The position numbers were made by a program, and so were the translations under genes. Positions 33,660-42,559 of a DNA stretch of 64,000 nt are shown piece by piece (position 1 is the first letter of the stretch; the number at the start of each line of letters is the position of its first letter). The stretch is from Persicobacter diffluens (lineage in GTDB: Bacteria; Bacteroidota; Bacteroidia; Cytophagales; Cyclobacteriaceae). The stretch covers positions 2,046,001 through 2,110,000 of the forward strand of contig NZ_BQKE01000001.1 of assembly GCF_036244895.1 (NCBI RefSeq), read 5' to 3'. The notes under the pieces were generated by a model. The model ran no database searches. It was not told the DNA's origin and saw only the letters and a list, made by a program, of their open reading frames with translations.

Positions 33660-36600
33660 TTATAAAAAAGCTTGTGCATTATTTAACTCACGAACCAAAC
33701 GAATAAATCCTTTGGTCAGGTAAGGACGCTGCTTGGATTCCTTGTCATAAACATTTTCCAAAACTGATGGGATACATATGATCACCGCTTCCTGAAAACT
33801 TTGCACTGCATGCAATTCGACTTTACCTGTATCATCATATCCATGAGTCAAGTACCGAGGAATGTAATCTGTAGCATAAGCGGCATTTATGAAGATTAAT
33901 TTGGCCTTAGGACCGGCATTTTTACGGAGCGCCCCCATGGTCGTACCAATTTTCTTCTCAATATGTTCAATATTCATCTTCGTACCCTCTTTTAAAGCAA
34001 AAAGCTCATTAATTGAGTACTCTGAATAATGCTTCACATCAATAAAACAGGGTATGCCGGTGATCTTAATATCCGTAAGTTCGAACAAGGGGTTAGCCTG
34101 TCTCTTATCGAACTTTACCTTTGTCAGTGTTTCCTGTCCGTTTCCGCAGGATGCCGCCCTTTCAGGAAGCCATGGGGTTCGTAGTAAAGCTTTAACAATC
34201 TCCTCCCCAACGCGCCCCTTGATAATGGACTGCCAAATGTAGGGGACAAAATACGTCCCAATATTTGTGAATCCTTTTTCGTATTTTTTTAGATCAAAAT
34301 GGTGTGAAATGACCATATTTTCATTGACCATCTTATAAACCGAATTCAGATTCCATTCCCACGAATCTGGGTGCGTACTCGATACTGGGTAAATGTTGAG
34401 ATTGTCATCCCTTTTGATATAACCCAAAGCCATTTCGTTTGACTTGAAAACATGCGGACTGTCTTTTAGCATACGATTCATAAAATCATGCTTCATGACC
34501 GCGTCCGCAAATACCTCCCAATCTCGTATTTTTTGATCAGCCTGCTCTCCCCTAATATTTCCCTTTCGGACATTAGAGTTGTCATCGACCATTAGGTCTA
34601 TAAACTTTTTGGACATTCCATTTTGTTCTCTAATGGAAACCCGCATCATTTCATCCAAATAGTTCTCCTGCCACAGTTTTGTGTCAATTTGCTGTAGAAA
34701 AGAGCGAATATTCTCCGAGTACAAATCTACATTTCCCATTACTTTGTGGTAAGTGTACTCATCCTCCATAATTTCCTTCATCAGCTTTTTAACAGAATCT
34801 GAAAGGTGTATATATTGGTCCAAACTTGTTGCCCAACACCGCTCAATACGTCCTAATTGCTGCATAATGACCGTCAATTGCTCTATCTTGGCATGATCTG
34901 TATTTTTGTACTGAATATTAAAATGACCCAAACTTGCAGGTTTGCTCACTATTCTTTCCAACTGTGGGTAAGAAATTGCCTTGGCTACATAATAGAGCTT
35001 GGAAACGTTATAAATATTCATTGCTTTAGCGGATTGTATTTGCTGGTAGTCCGCTTCCGGATCAATTCCAGAGAAGAAAAAATGCTTCGCATCAATAATA
35101 TGGATATGAGTAAAATCCTTATTGTAGGGCCTGCGAAGATTAAAATCCTCAAAGGTTTCGTGAAACTGAAGGTTTACACCATTTGAGGCTGTAGAGGTGG
35201 TCGTCACAAAAATAAGTGGAACTGCAGAACTATCTGCAGAGTCCCCAACGAATAACTGCTCATATTCCCGCCTCATTTCGGCATTATTTTCCAATTTCCT
35301 ATTGAAGGCCGCATCCACCAACAGCACATTGAATTGTTTGCCTTGCGAATTAACAGTGTAGCAAGAGAAGTATTTATTCATCACCTCCCCGACTGTTATT
35401 ATTTTGGAAAATAAATTCCGGTTTTTTCGAATGCCATCCAACACATGTTCGATTTGCTTCATCGACTCTACGAATACCAGATGATGTTCCAAATCAACGG
35501 AATTGTTCATGATGGCGAAAAAGTTTAACATCCGATCTGCCCGAAAGGGATTGTTCAGGGATTCAACCCCTCTATTGATAAATGCCTTATTGAGCATTTT
35601 GATCAGCACATGATTTTGGTCAACGGTATTATCAACCACCTTCACTTTATTAGCACGAATTTGCGCCTTTTCCAAGGATATACTATGGATATTGGCCTGC
35701 TCTTCCCTAGAAATATCATAGTAGGCCCAATAATACCCACCATTTTCCCACAAATTTCTATCTTGCTCGCTTAGCTTCGAATCGTGAAGCTCTTCCTTCA
35801 ACCATGAAAGATCAAAATTACCCAACGGACGCTCCAAAATGGCTGTCGCGGACATACCAAATACCATATTATTTCGACACAATGTGTAAAGAAACCATTC
35901 CGCTGTGGTATAAACGGCTAACAAATCAATATCAATGCCATGAGGCGAAGATTCGTGATTTAATCGGGTAATTTCGAAATTCGAAAAACCTTCCGCCATA
36001 TAAGTGGAACGTTGGGTACTTCTCTGCTTCGTTTTTGCTGGTATTTGATTTGACTGTCGAACAACTTGTTGAAATTGAGGATTTATGCGATAACAATGGT
36101 CCAAGATTTCAAAGTAGAGGTCAGGACTGGCCAAATGTATGGTCTTGAATAACCGAAGAATATTGGAGACACTTGATTTAATCAGATCTAGAAAAATCAG
36201 TAAGTTGGAGTCTACTTCGTCAGATTCCTGCTTCAGGATATTAAACGAACCTTCCCATGTTTTACTCTCCTCCATCTTAATTCTAACAGACGGTATAGAG
36301 GATCGTGTTTGAAAAATCGTTGGGTCCTCAAGCTCTTCATCCTCCATGATAAAATGATTAATCAAGGGGAAGTTAATATCAATTTTCTTTAAGGAAGTTT
36401 CGATTCTTTCGACCACCCTATCGATATCTTTCCGTAACTCAGGAAACTTGCCAAAATACAAATCAGAAGGGAGTTTATCATTACGCATAGCACGATGAAA
36501 CATTGCGACGAAATCCTTGCAGTCTTTCACTTTCAAATCACTACAAAGCAAGCCCACCAAGGTACTCTCCAGATAATCAAACTCATCCATAAAGATTACT

Positions 36601-37511
36601 GCTGATCGATTAATCCCAGTTATACCAATCGATTTTGGACGCCGCTCTCCCTTTACTATCTGATTTGAAGTAAAACGTCGCTCGTCTTTCCAAGTGGCTA
36701 CACTGACCTTACGCTCTCCATCAAAACAACCGTAAAATGCTTTCTGAATAGTCATTACCAGAATCTTTTTACGCTTAATCTTTTCATCCATAAAGTCGAT
36801 GTAAGGAAACATTTTACGGATGACATACAAGTCCTTTAGATAAGAATGAATATGCCTGAAATTTTCATTGGCACCTTCTTTCTTTTTCTTCGTTGCACGC
36901 TGAAGTCTATTGGACAATGTCATGATCGTTTTGAAAAACTGCATGGCCTCCCGCTGGTAATCTTCGGTGTCCTGACTAATTGCACCACGATCATGAAATT
37001 CACGGCGTGACTCATGCAATTTCTTGAGCTTGAGGTGTTGTGCGTTCAGGCGCTTACCTTTCTTACTTTTAAGAATTGACAATACTAGTGGATTTTCCAG
37101 CATATCGTTTAGCTCATCCTCCGTAATAGCATCAAACATACTACTATCAGCAAATAGCTTAATGTAATAAGGTCCTTTGCCCTGGTATTTTTGATCGTTA
37201 TTTGCTGGAGCAATCAGAGGGGCATAGTCAGCATCATATTCTTTGGGCCCTTGCATGACCTCATTCACCAACTGAACGCGGTTAGCCAAGTATATAAACT
37301 TGGGCTGTTCAATCGTCCTGTCCATCATAACATCATGAATAGATGAGGTCTTTCCGCATCCTGTTCCACCAGGGACCAACTTAAAACCAGCCTGCAAACG
37401 TCTAAGGCTTAACTCATCCAGCTTTTCCCCATCGCTATTGGAATATCCCCTGAAAATTTCCTTTTCACGAATATTCGCTTTGTAGTAATCGAAATAAGAG
37501 TAATTCATCAT
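33660..37511 (-). CDS. Large superfamily 2-like helicase fused to a PD-(D/E)XK nuclease
   Basis: About 1283 residues (start at tandem ATGs 37511/37508; a GTG at 37538 is weaker). Motif I is PGGTGCGKTSS (about 48), motif Ia IYLANRVQLVNEV, motif II IFMDEFDYLES (about 305), a C-terminal RecA domain begins near HLVFVESMKQ, TTTSTASNGVN resembles motif V, and QQLGRIERCW (about 889) is motif VI-like. The last about 190 residues hold GRVGEEIV, ELTDIKI and CFIDVKHYSE, a typical E...D...DxK nuclease core. Long insertions separate the helicase motifs. It leads the two-gene operon. No named defence helicase matches its full architecture as far as I can tell. Confidence 0.7.
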   Translation of the reverse strand: MMNYSYFDYYKANIREKEIFRGYSNSDGEKLDELSLRRLQAGFKLVPGGTGCGKTSSIHDVMMDRTIEQPKFIYLANRVQLVNEVMQGPKEYDADYAPLIAPANNDQKYQGKGPYYIKLFADSSMFDAITEDELNDMLENPLVLSILKSKKGKRLNAQHLKLKKLHESRREFHDRGAISQDTEDYQREAMQFFKTIMTLSNRLQRATKKKKEGANENFRHIHSYLKDLYVIRKMFPYIDFMDEKIKRKKILVMTIQKAFYGCFDGERKVSVATWKDERRFTSNQIVKGERRPKSIGITGINRSAVIFMDEFDYLESTLVGLLCSDLKVKDCKDFVAMFHRAMRNDKLPSDLYFGKFPELRKDIDRVVERIETSLKKIDINFPLINHFIMEDEELEDPTIFQTRSSIPSVRIKMEESKTWEGSFNILKQESDEVDSNLLIFLDLIKSSVSNILRLFKTIHLASPDLYFEILDHCYRINPQFQQVVRQSNQIPAKTKQRSTQRSTYMAEGFSNFEITRLNHESSPHGIDIDLLAVYTTAEWFLYTLCRNNMVFGMSATAILERPLGNFDLSWLKEELHDSKLSEQDRNLWENGGYYWAYYDISREEQANIHSISLEKAQIRANKVKVVDNTVDQNHVLIKMLNKAFINRGVESLNNPFRADRMLNFFAIMNNSVDLEHHLVFVESMKQIEHVLDGIRKNRNLFSKIITVGEVMNKYFSCYTVNSQGKQFNVLLVDAAFNRKLENNAEMRREYEQLFVGDSADSSAVPLIFVTTTSTASNGVNLQFHETFEDFNLRRPYNKDFTHIHIIDAKHFFFSGIDPEADYQQIQSAKAMNIYNVSKLYYVAKAISYPQLERIVSKPASLGHFNIQYKNTDHAKIEQLTVIMQQLGRIERCWATSLDQYIHLSDSVKKLMKEIMEDEYTYHKVMGNVDLYSENIRSFLQQIDTKLWQENYLDEMMRVSIREQNGMSKKFIDLMVDDNSNVRKGNIRGEQADQKIRDWEVFADAVMKHDFMNRMLKDSPHVFKSNEMALGYIKRDDNLNIYPVSSTHPDSWEWNLNSVYKMVNENMVISHHFDLKKYEKGFTNIGTYFVPYIWQSIIKGRVGEEIVKALLRTPWLPERAASCGNGQETLTKVKFDKRQANPLFELTDIKITGIPCFIDVKHYSEYSINELFALKEGTKMNIEHIEKKIGTTMGALRKNAGPKAKLIFINAAYATDYIPRYLTHGYDDTGKVELHAVQSFQEAVIICIPSVLENVYDKESKQRPYLTKGFIRLVRELNNAQAFL

Positions 37512-37813
37512 AGTTGTGCTTTTCGGGAGGGAAAACACCTCCCAGCGTAATAAAAAATTGATTCACTTTAAAGTTAAAAAAAGCGAAACAACACACAACT
37601 AAAAACGAATAAAAATATATACAATTTCAATAAATTGTTAGCATGAATTTAAACAAATGAATGTAAATAATATTCGCAAAAATACAATCCTCACTCACCT
37701 GTTCGAAACCTTCAAAAACACTCCTCTTAACTTCAAATCGCCTCAAGCAAGGTTAAGCAAATATTTGCCCACTCTCCCGATTCTAATCCTATTTTACTCG
37801 GCACCTCTTAAGT

Positions 37814-39082
37814 TTAAATACCATATGGAGCAGTCTCGAAAAATAAAAGCTTTGCTATAGTCTTTCCCCATTGATTTAGGGCAACCTTTGGAGCTATCTG
37901 AACTACCTCACAAACCTTTTCCTCCTGCCCGTCACAAAGTTTCTGGAATTTCCCATAAACACGGTTATCCTCTTTTCCTGGGTAAACCAATGCCACCCGG
38001 CTGGCACCATAATAATCTGCGTAAACATACATTTGGCGCAAATCTTCCGGACTTGGAGCATTACCATTAATATTTTTCCACTTGGTATCTAAAACCACAA
38101 CCCGCTGTGAGTGTCTGTGCCGACAGACAATATCGGCCTTCATGTCAGAGGAGTTATTACCCCCTTTCCAAAAAAGCTTCGTAACTTGTTCGCGGACCTC
38201 CCAATCCGGGTTTTGTTGAAGGTTGACAAAGACAAAGCGTTCCCAAAGAGCATTCATATCGAATAAAAGAGCCAACACATCTTCCTGCCCAGAAACAACA
38301 TCCGGATGATAGTTTAACAATAGCAGTTTTGCAATGTGAATCGCTTGCTGATAGGGAGCCTGTTTCCGGCCAAAACTTAATTTTGAAAAAGTACCTTCAT
38401 TGATTTTGATACGTTGCTGTGGCGGGAAATCAAGCAATAGCCGTGCAATGCGTCCCTGCAATGCATGGCCTTTGCACAGGCGCTGTAACAATATCAAAGC
38501 CTCAAAAAGGATTTCATGCATTAGATGTTGCTGGTCATAAACGGTATGGTGAGTATAAAAACGCTCCTGATGTACCAGGTTTTGTTGCAGATGCTGCCCG
38601 AATAACAGCGCTCCTTTGAGTGCTTTGGTATTGCATGATTGTTGCCGGTACTGCTTTATCAAGCCTAAGCGCATCAATGCATCTACCTCTTTCACAAATA
38701 ACTCAAAATATAGCTCCAGGATATCGTATTGCTGCACGTGCAGACTGGAAAAGGATGGGGCCTGCACGGGTAAAGTACCGACGGCACGTAGCATTTGTAG
38801 CAATTGATTACGCCAGTAGTTTGCTTCAGATCCTTCCCCGGTATCCTGGTCTGCCTTGGGCAACACCTCTATGGTAAGCTCCCCGACCTGTAACACACCC
38901 ACATATTGAGCAAACTTCACTGCACCAAAAAGCAGACTAAAATAATCCGTCTTTCCATTTTTTTCAGCTTGTTGGCGGTGGAATTTACCCAAGGCATCGT
39001 AATGTCCTTGGGTAAACTGCACGCCAGCATAGGTATGGCCAACCTCTAATTGCCCATGTTCAAAAATGGTGATTCTAGCCAT
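37814..39082 (-). CDS. mcrC: McrC-family restriction endonuclease subunit
   Basis: 422 residues with the McrC N-terminal beta-rich domain (FEHGQLEVG, YVGVLQVGELTIEVLPKAD) and a C-terminal PD-(D/E)XK nuclease: the MKADIVCR aspartate and VVVLDTKWKNI (D-x-K). McrC supplies the cleavage activity of the GTP-dependent McrBC complex. Its start codon overlaps the mcrB stop by 8 bp, so both are made from one coupled transcript. The region 37539-37813 beyond it is AT-rich and holds the upstream region of the neighbouring helicase operon. Confidence 0.93.
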   Translation of the reverse strand: MARITIFEHGQLEVGHTYAGVQFTQGHYDALGKFHRQQAEKNGKTDYFSLLFGAVKFAQYVGVLQVGELTIEVLPKADQDTGEGSEANYWRNQLLQMLRAVGTLPVQAPSFSSLHVQQYDILELYFELFVKEVDALMRLGLIKQYRQQSCNTKALKGALLFGQHLQQNLVHQERFYTHHTVYDQQHLMHEILFEALILLQRLCKGHALQGRIARLLLDFPPQQRIKINEGTFSKLSFGRKQAPYQQAIHIAKLLLLNYHPDVVSGQEDVLALLFDMNALWERFVFVNLQQNPDWEVREQVTKLFWKGGNNSSDMKADIVCRHRHSQRVVVLDTKWKNINGNAPSPEDLRQMYVYADYYGASRVALVYPGKEDNRVYGKFQKLCDGQEEKVCEVVQIAPKVALNQWGKTIAKLLFFETAPYGI

Positions 39083-41108
39083 TCATCAATCGTTTTATGG
39101 CTTCTTTGAATACGTCACCGGTAGGGCTCAATAACTCATACTGTTTATTTCCTGCGTGGGAGTAGTTCTTTTGACCAGCAAAAACAACCTGATGCTCCTT
39201 CTCCTTGCAAAACCCTTCCCCCAATACCAAAGCAATCTTTTCATAGTCACTATAGAAATACTCTTGCAACAATGGGATGATGTTGCGCTGGAATGTATTC
39301 TCAAGATCCTTTTCAGAAGTACAATTGATCAAATAGGCGTGTCCAATCAAATGATCACGGTCCAGCAACACTGCTATTCGTTCGTTGATGGTTTGGAGCA
39401 ATGAACCTAAACTGTAGCCTGTAATAACTTTGTTCAAGGCCGGTAAATCATATTTTGGAGGCATCTCTTCAAAATGAAAACGGCGACGCAGGGCACTGTC
39501 CAGGGCTTCAACACTTCGATCAGCGGTGTTCATGGTGCCAATAATGTAAAGGTTGGAAGGAATACCCAACTCTTTCTTACTGTAGGGAAGCGTTGCTTTC
39601 AGCTCTTCTGATGCTCCCAGCCTTTTATCCGGTTCCAAAAGCGTAATTAGTTCACCTAAAATGGCAGAAACATTCCCTCGATTGATTTCATCGATGATTA
39701 AAACATATGGCTTTTGGACTGGATTTGGCCTATTGTTGAAATTTTCCTCAAATGCATCAATTTTAACATCAGCAGAATAAAACTCATAAATTGTCTGTTG
39801 AGAAAGATTCTTTTTTATAAACCTGGAAGGACTGGCATTCATATCTGTGGCTAGCCATTCCACCTTCCTGAAGTGCGGATGAGGAAATTCATGATCATCA
39901 TCAAAATAATAATCTCCCCTAACAACACCTATTGCGTCTATGACATGATTGCCCAAAGAAACCACCACAATATCACCATCTTTCATTTTTAAGAAACGAT
40001 AAGCGGCGGTAGCGTGGAAATTCGTTTCTTCGACCAATTCAGGATGGTCCTTGGTAAATCTCTCTCGAAATTCCTTTTGTTCTTTTATCCCGATATATTT
40101 CTCTAAAGACTCCTTTCCTCCGTAGCCTAAGCTCAACGTTTCATTTTGAACATTCCAATCATGTAAAGATTTTCGATGCCTGCCTCCAACAGACATTTTA
40201 TAATAGTCTACCTGATTAAAATTTATCTTCCCAATACTTTTCGAACCAACAGCAGAAGCATTGGCACAAATTTGCCTGAAGATTCCTTGTTGGACATCAT
40301 AGTTGACTTCACCATCATCAGAAACAGGCTTGATCCCTTCCACAAAATCTTCATAAGTCATACTCTGGTGGAAAGTAGTGAAAACGATCTGGCCTGCTTC
40401 CTTTAATGCCTTAAAGCGTTTGGTTACCTCGGTGCGCTCTTCTTGCTCTTCGGGAATATTACCATCGATAATCTTCAGAGCCTTGTTGATGGTATGATAG
40501 GTCTTTCCAGTACCTGGAGGGCCATAGAGGATTTGATTGAGGGGGTATGACCTCAATACGCTTTCTTTTTCTTTCGGTTGATTATTCAAATCGCTTATGT
40601 AATCCCTAAGTTGAATCACTTTTTTTTCAACTTCAGGTGCGAAAAGAGAGACCAAGTCTTCCCAAGTGCGAGGAAATTCATTATCTACCGATATTGAGTA
40701 GTGACCGAAATCTTGTAAATCACCTCTGTTGATTTTTTTACTTAATTCGTGTTTAAAATTGCAATCAACATCTAAGGATAAGGTGAAGTTCCCTGCTTCA
40801 AATGAATGAAAGCATAGTTTTATAAATATGACGTCTTGCCATTTAACTATTAAATCACTCGGTAAAAATCCCTTTAAAATATATTCCTTCAAAACAAAGC
40901 CTTTCCCTTGACCAGCCTGTTTGTTCGGCTTTTCAGAATAGTTCAAATCAAACTCTTCCCCTCTTTGCTCGTTCAATAGGGAAATAAAATATTCAAGCTT
41001 GGATCTTGTGTCAAAATAACAAGCCGTCTCCTTGCTGTCTGACCTGTATTGGTTCCTGACTCCTAAGTGATAATTTTTAAGAGCATCTAAATTGAAAAAA
41101 TCCATCAA
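39075..41108 (-). CDS. mcrB: McrB-family AAA+ GTPase with an inserted EVE-like domain
   Basis: 677 residues. Residues 30-160 resemble the DUF3578/MrcB_N DNA-binding domain. Walker A is YGPPGTGKT (196-203), Walker B LIIDEINRG (469-476), and the McrB signature MNTADRS is at 526-532. Between Walker A and Walker B, residues about 290-455 form an insert with GDIVVVSLGNHVIDAIGVVRGDYYF and HPHFRKVEWLA, the pattern of EVE/YTH-like modified-base readers. McrB motors load on modified DNA and drive McrC. Operon order is HD protein, mcrB, mcrC. Confidence 0.9.
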   Translation of the reverse strand: MMDFFNLDALKNYHLGVRNQYRSDSKETACYFDTRSKLEYFISLLNEQRGEEFDLNYSEKPNKQAGQGKGFVLKEYILKGFLPSDLIVKWQDVIFIKLCFHSFEAGNFTLSLDVDCNFKHELSKKINRGDLQDFGHYSISVDNEFPRTWEDLVSLFAPEVEKKVIQLRDYISDLNNQPKEKESVLRSYPLNQILYGPPGTGKTYHTINKALKIIDGNIPEEQEERTEVTKRFKALKEAGQIVFTTFHQSMTYEDFVEGIKPVSDDGEVNYDVQQGIFRQICANASAVGSKSIGKINFNQVDYYKMSVGGRHRKSLHDWNVQNETLSLGYGGKESLEKYIGIKEQKEFRERFTKDHPELVEETNFHATAAYRFLKMKDGDIVVVSLGNHVIDAIGVVRGDYYFDDDHEFPHPHFRKVEWLATDMNASPSRFIKKNLSQQTIYEFYSADVKIDAFEENFNNRPNPVQKPYVLIIDEINRGNVSAILGELITLLEPDKRLGASEELKATLPYSKKELGIPSNLYIIGTMNTADRSVEALDSALRRRFHFEEMPPKYDLPALNKVITGYSLGSLLQTINERIAVLLDRDHLIGHAYLINCTSEKDLENTFQRNIIPLLQEYFYSDYEKIALVLGEGFCKEKEHQVVFAGQKNYSHAGNKQYELLSPTGDVFKEAIKRLMNG

Positions 41109-41114
41109 ATGAAA

Positions 41115-42179
41115 TCATTTGGTTAATATATTTATTTTAATTGAGGCATTATCTAAATGAACACTTACAGCGAGCCATGAAGGTAAAGATGCTGTTGCCA
41201 AACGGATTCGATTAAAATCTGCCTCTGTTAAGTCCTTATTTTGCATTGTCAGACTGCGCTCCCCAACATTAATCGCTATTCCCTTTAGAATTTTTTCTGA
41301 GTGTGGCATTTTAGCACCTTGATAATTTCTCCACACATTTTTAACAGGATCAATGGTATCAACTATACAAAAAAGTACATACAATGGATAATCATCAAAT
41401 CGGACATTTTCTTGCTTATTCAAATCATCTAAACCATTTTCCTTATTGTAGTCCGGATTATTAAACCAAATGTTGTGCGTTGCGACGACTTGTGAAGCTT
41501 TAGCATATTGTTCATTCAGCTCTTTTTGCCAAAACAGGCTCTTCTTTTCCTTTTTCTCCCGAATGCGTCTTTGTCTATATTCTCTATTCTTCACTAATTT
41601 ATCATACATTTTGAACCCAGCATATATGCCGTGATCTACATGCTTTTCTAGACCTTTAGGAGGGTTATTTAATTTCCAATTTAAATAATGGGGGATTGCA
41701 TTTAATAACACATCAGGTACTGAATTTATGTCCTTCAAAGGCAAGATACGCCTACATTTAAGATGCTGTTTAAGGGTCTCAATGTCTCTAATAGACTCAA
41801 GTAATTGATCCTCATTTTCTACATCCGTGGTTAAATCATGCGTTAAACAGATCAAAAACCAAAGAAAAGGAAAAATTTGATACCCCAAAGGGCTTTCTCC
41901 AATAAAGAAAGAACTTGAATCGTTTCTCCACGTTTTCGCCAATAAAATCCCTAAAAAGAAAATGGAATTGGTATGTTCAATATCTCCATTTTGTGGGCTC
42001 AGTTGAGGGTTAATTGACCTCAAAACGCCTTCCTTACCTGCTCTTTCAAAAAATCGTTCAATGAATTCCCGATGAGGAATGTAGGAGGAAAATGGGTTCT
42101 CTAAATACTTCCCATCAACCGACGCGTAGTAGTCCCAATCTTCTTGGCGCAGGTCTAAAATATTTTCAAGTATGGTCAT
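41115..42179 (-). CDS. Probable HD-domain phosphohydrolase linked to McrBC
   Basis: About 354 residues from the ATG at 42179. Metal-ligand candidates appear in HD order: H in IEHTNSIFFLGILLA (about 75), the HD doublet in ICLTHDLTTD (about 117), H's in HVDHGIYAGFKMYDKL, H in VVATHNIWF, and the final D in LFCIVDTIDPVKN. The gene lies 6 bp before mcrB and is evidently cotranscribed. HD enzymes act on nucleotides or phosphodiesters; a nucleotide-depleting or signal-hydrolysing partner for McrBC is possible but inferred. It could also be a degenerate, inactive HD fold. Confidence 0.55.
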   Translation of the reverse strand: MTILENILDLRQEDWDYYASVDGKYLENPFSSYIPHREFIERFFERAGKEGVLRSINPQLSPQNGDIEHTNSIFFLGILLAKTWRNDSSSFFIGESPLGYQIFPFLWFLICLTHDLTTDVENEDQLLESIRDIETLKQHLKCRRILPLKDINSVPDVLLNAIPHYLNWKLNNPPKGLEKHVDHGIYAGFKMYDKLVKNREYRQRRIREKKEKKSLFWQKELNEQYAKASQVVATHNIWFNNPDYNKENGLDDLNKQENVRFDDYPLYVLFCIVDTIDPVKNVWRNYQGAKMPHSEKILKGIAINVGERSLTMQNKDLTEADFNRIRLATASLPSWLAVSVHLDNASIKINILTK

Positions 42180-42319
42180 TTTATTAATATTAAAAAAAAA
42201 CTTACCCATTTAAGGAAATGACTTACCCTATGAAATTGGTATACAGAATTGATTCTCTTTTAGGATTGATCAAATTACAATCGAAAGCCTTTTTCCCCTT
42301 AAGCCATAGGTTATCAATG

Positions 42320-42430
42320 TTCCATGGAATTTTTTTCTATATGACTCTGTATGATAAGAGCGATATAAGTTGAAAGGTTTTCTTGCAGTTCTGAGAGATG
42401 GTAGGGGAAGAATATCTCTATCTTCTCACC
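42320..42430 (+). mobile_element. Relic of a group II intron 3' end (domains V-VI)
   Basis: The run CTCTGTATGATAAGAGC...TTGAAAGG...GTTCTGAGAG parallels the 3' end of the intact intron at 61966-62053 (CTCTGTATGACAAGAGCC...TTGAGAGG...GTTCTGTGAG). The GAGC-GAAA-GTTC arrangement of domain V is retained. No reverse transcriptase gene is left. The remaining gap 42180-42559 otherwise shows only AT-rich intergenic DNA and the upstream region of the HD operon. Confidence 0.6.
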
Positions 42431-42559
42431 TTACCACCAACTCTGGTCGATCGTACAATTGACTTCTTTGAAGTTTAACGACATGACCATAAACAGAACT
42501 TTTACATGCCTTTTTTGGAATAAAAATATGCTTTATGAGCCGGTATTATCATTTAACAC

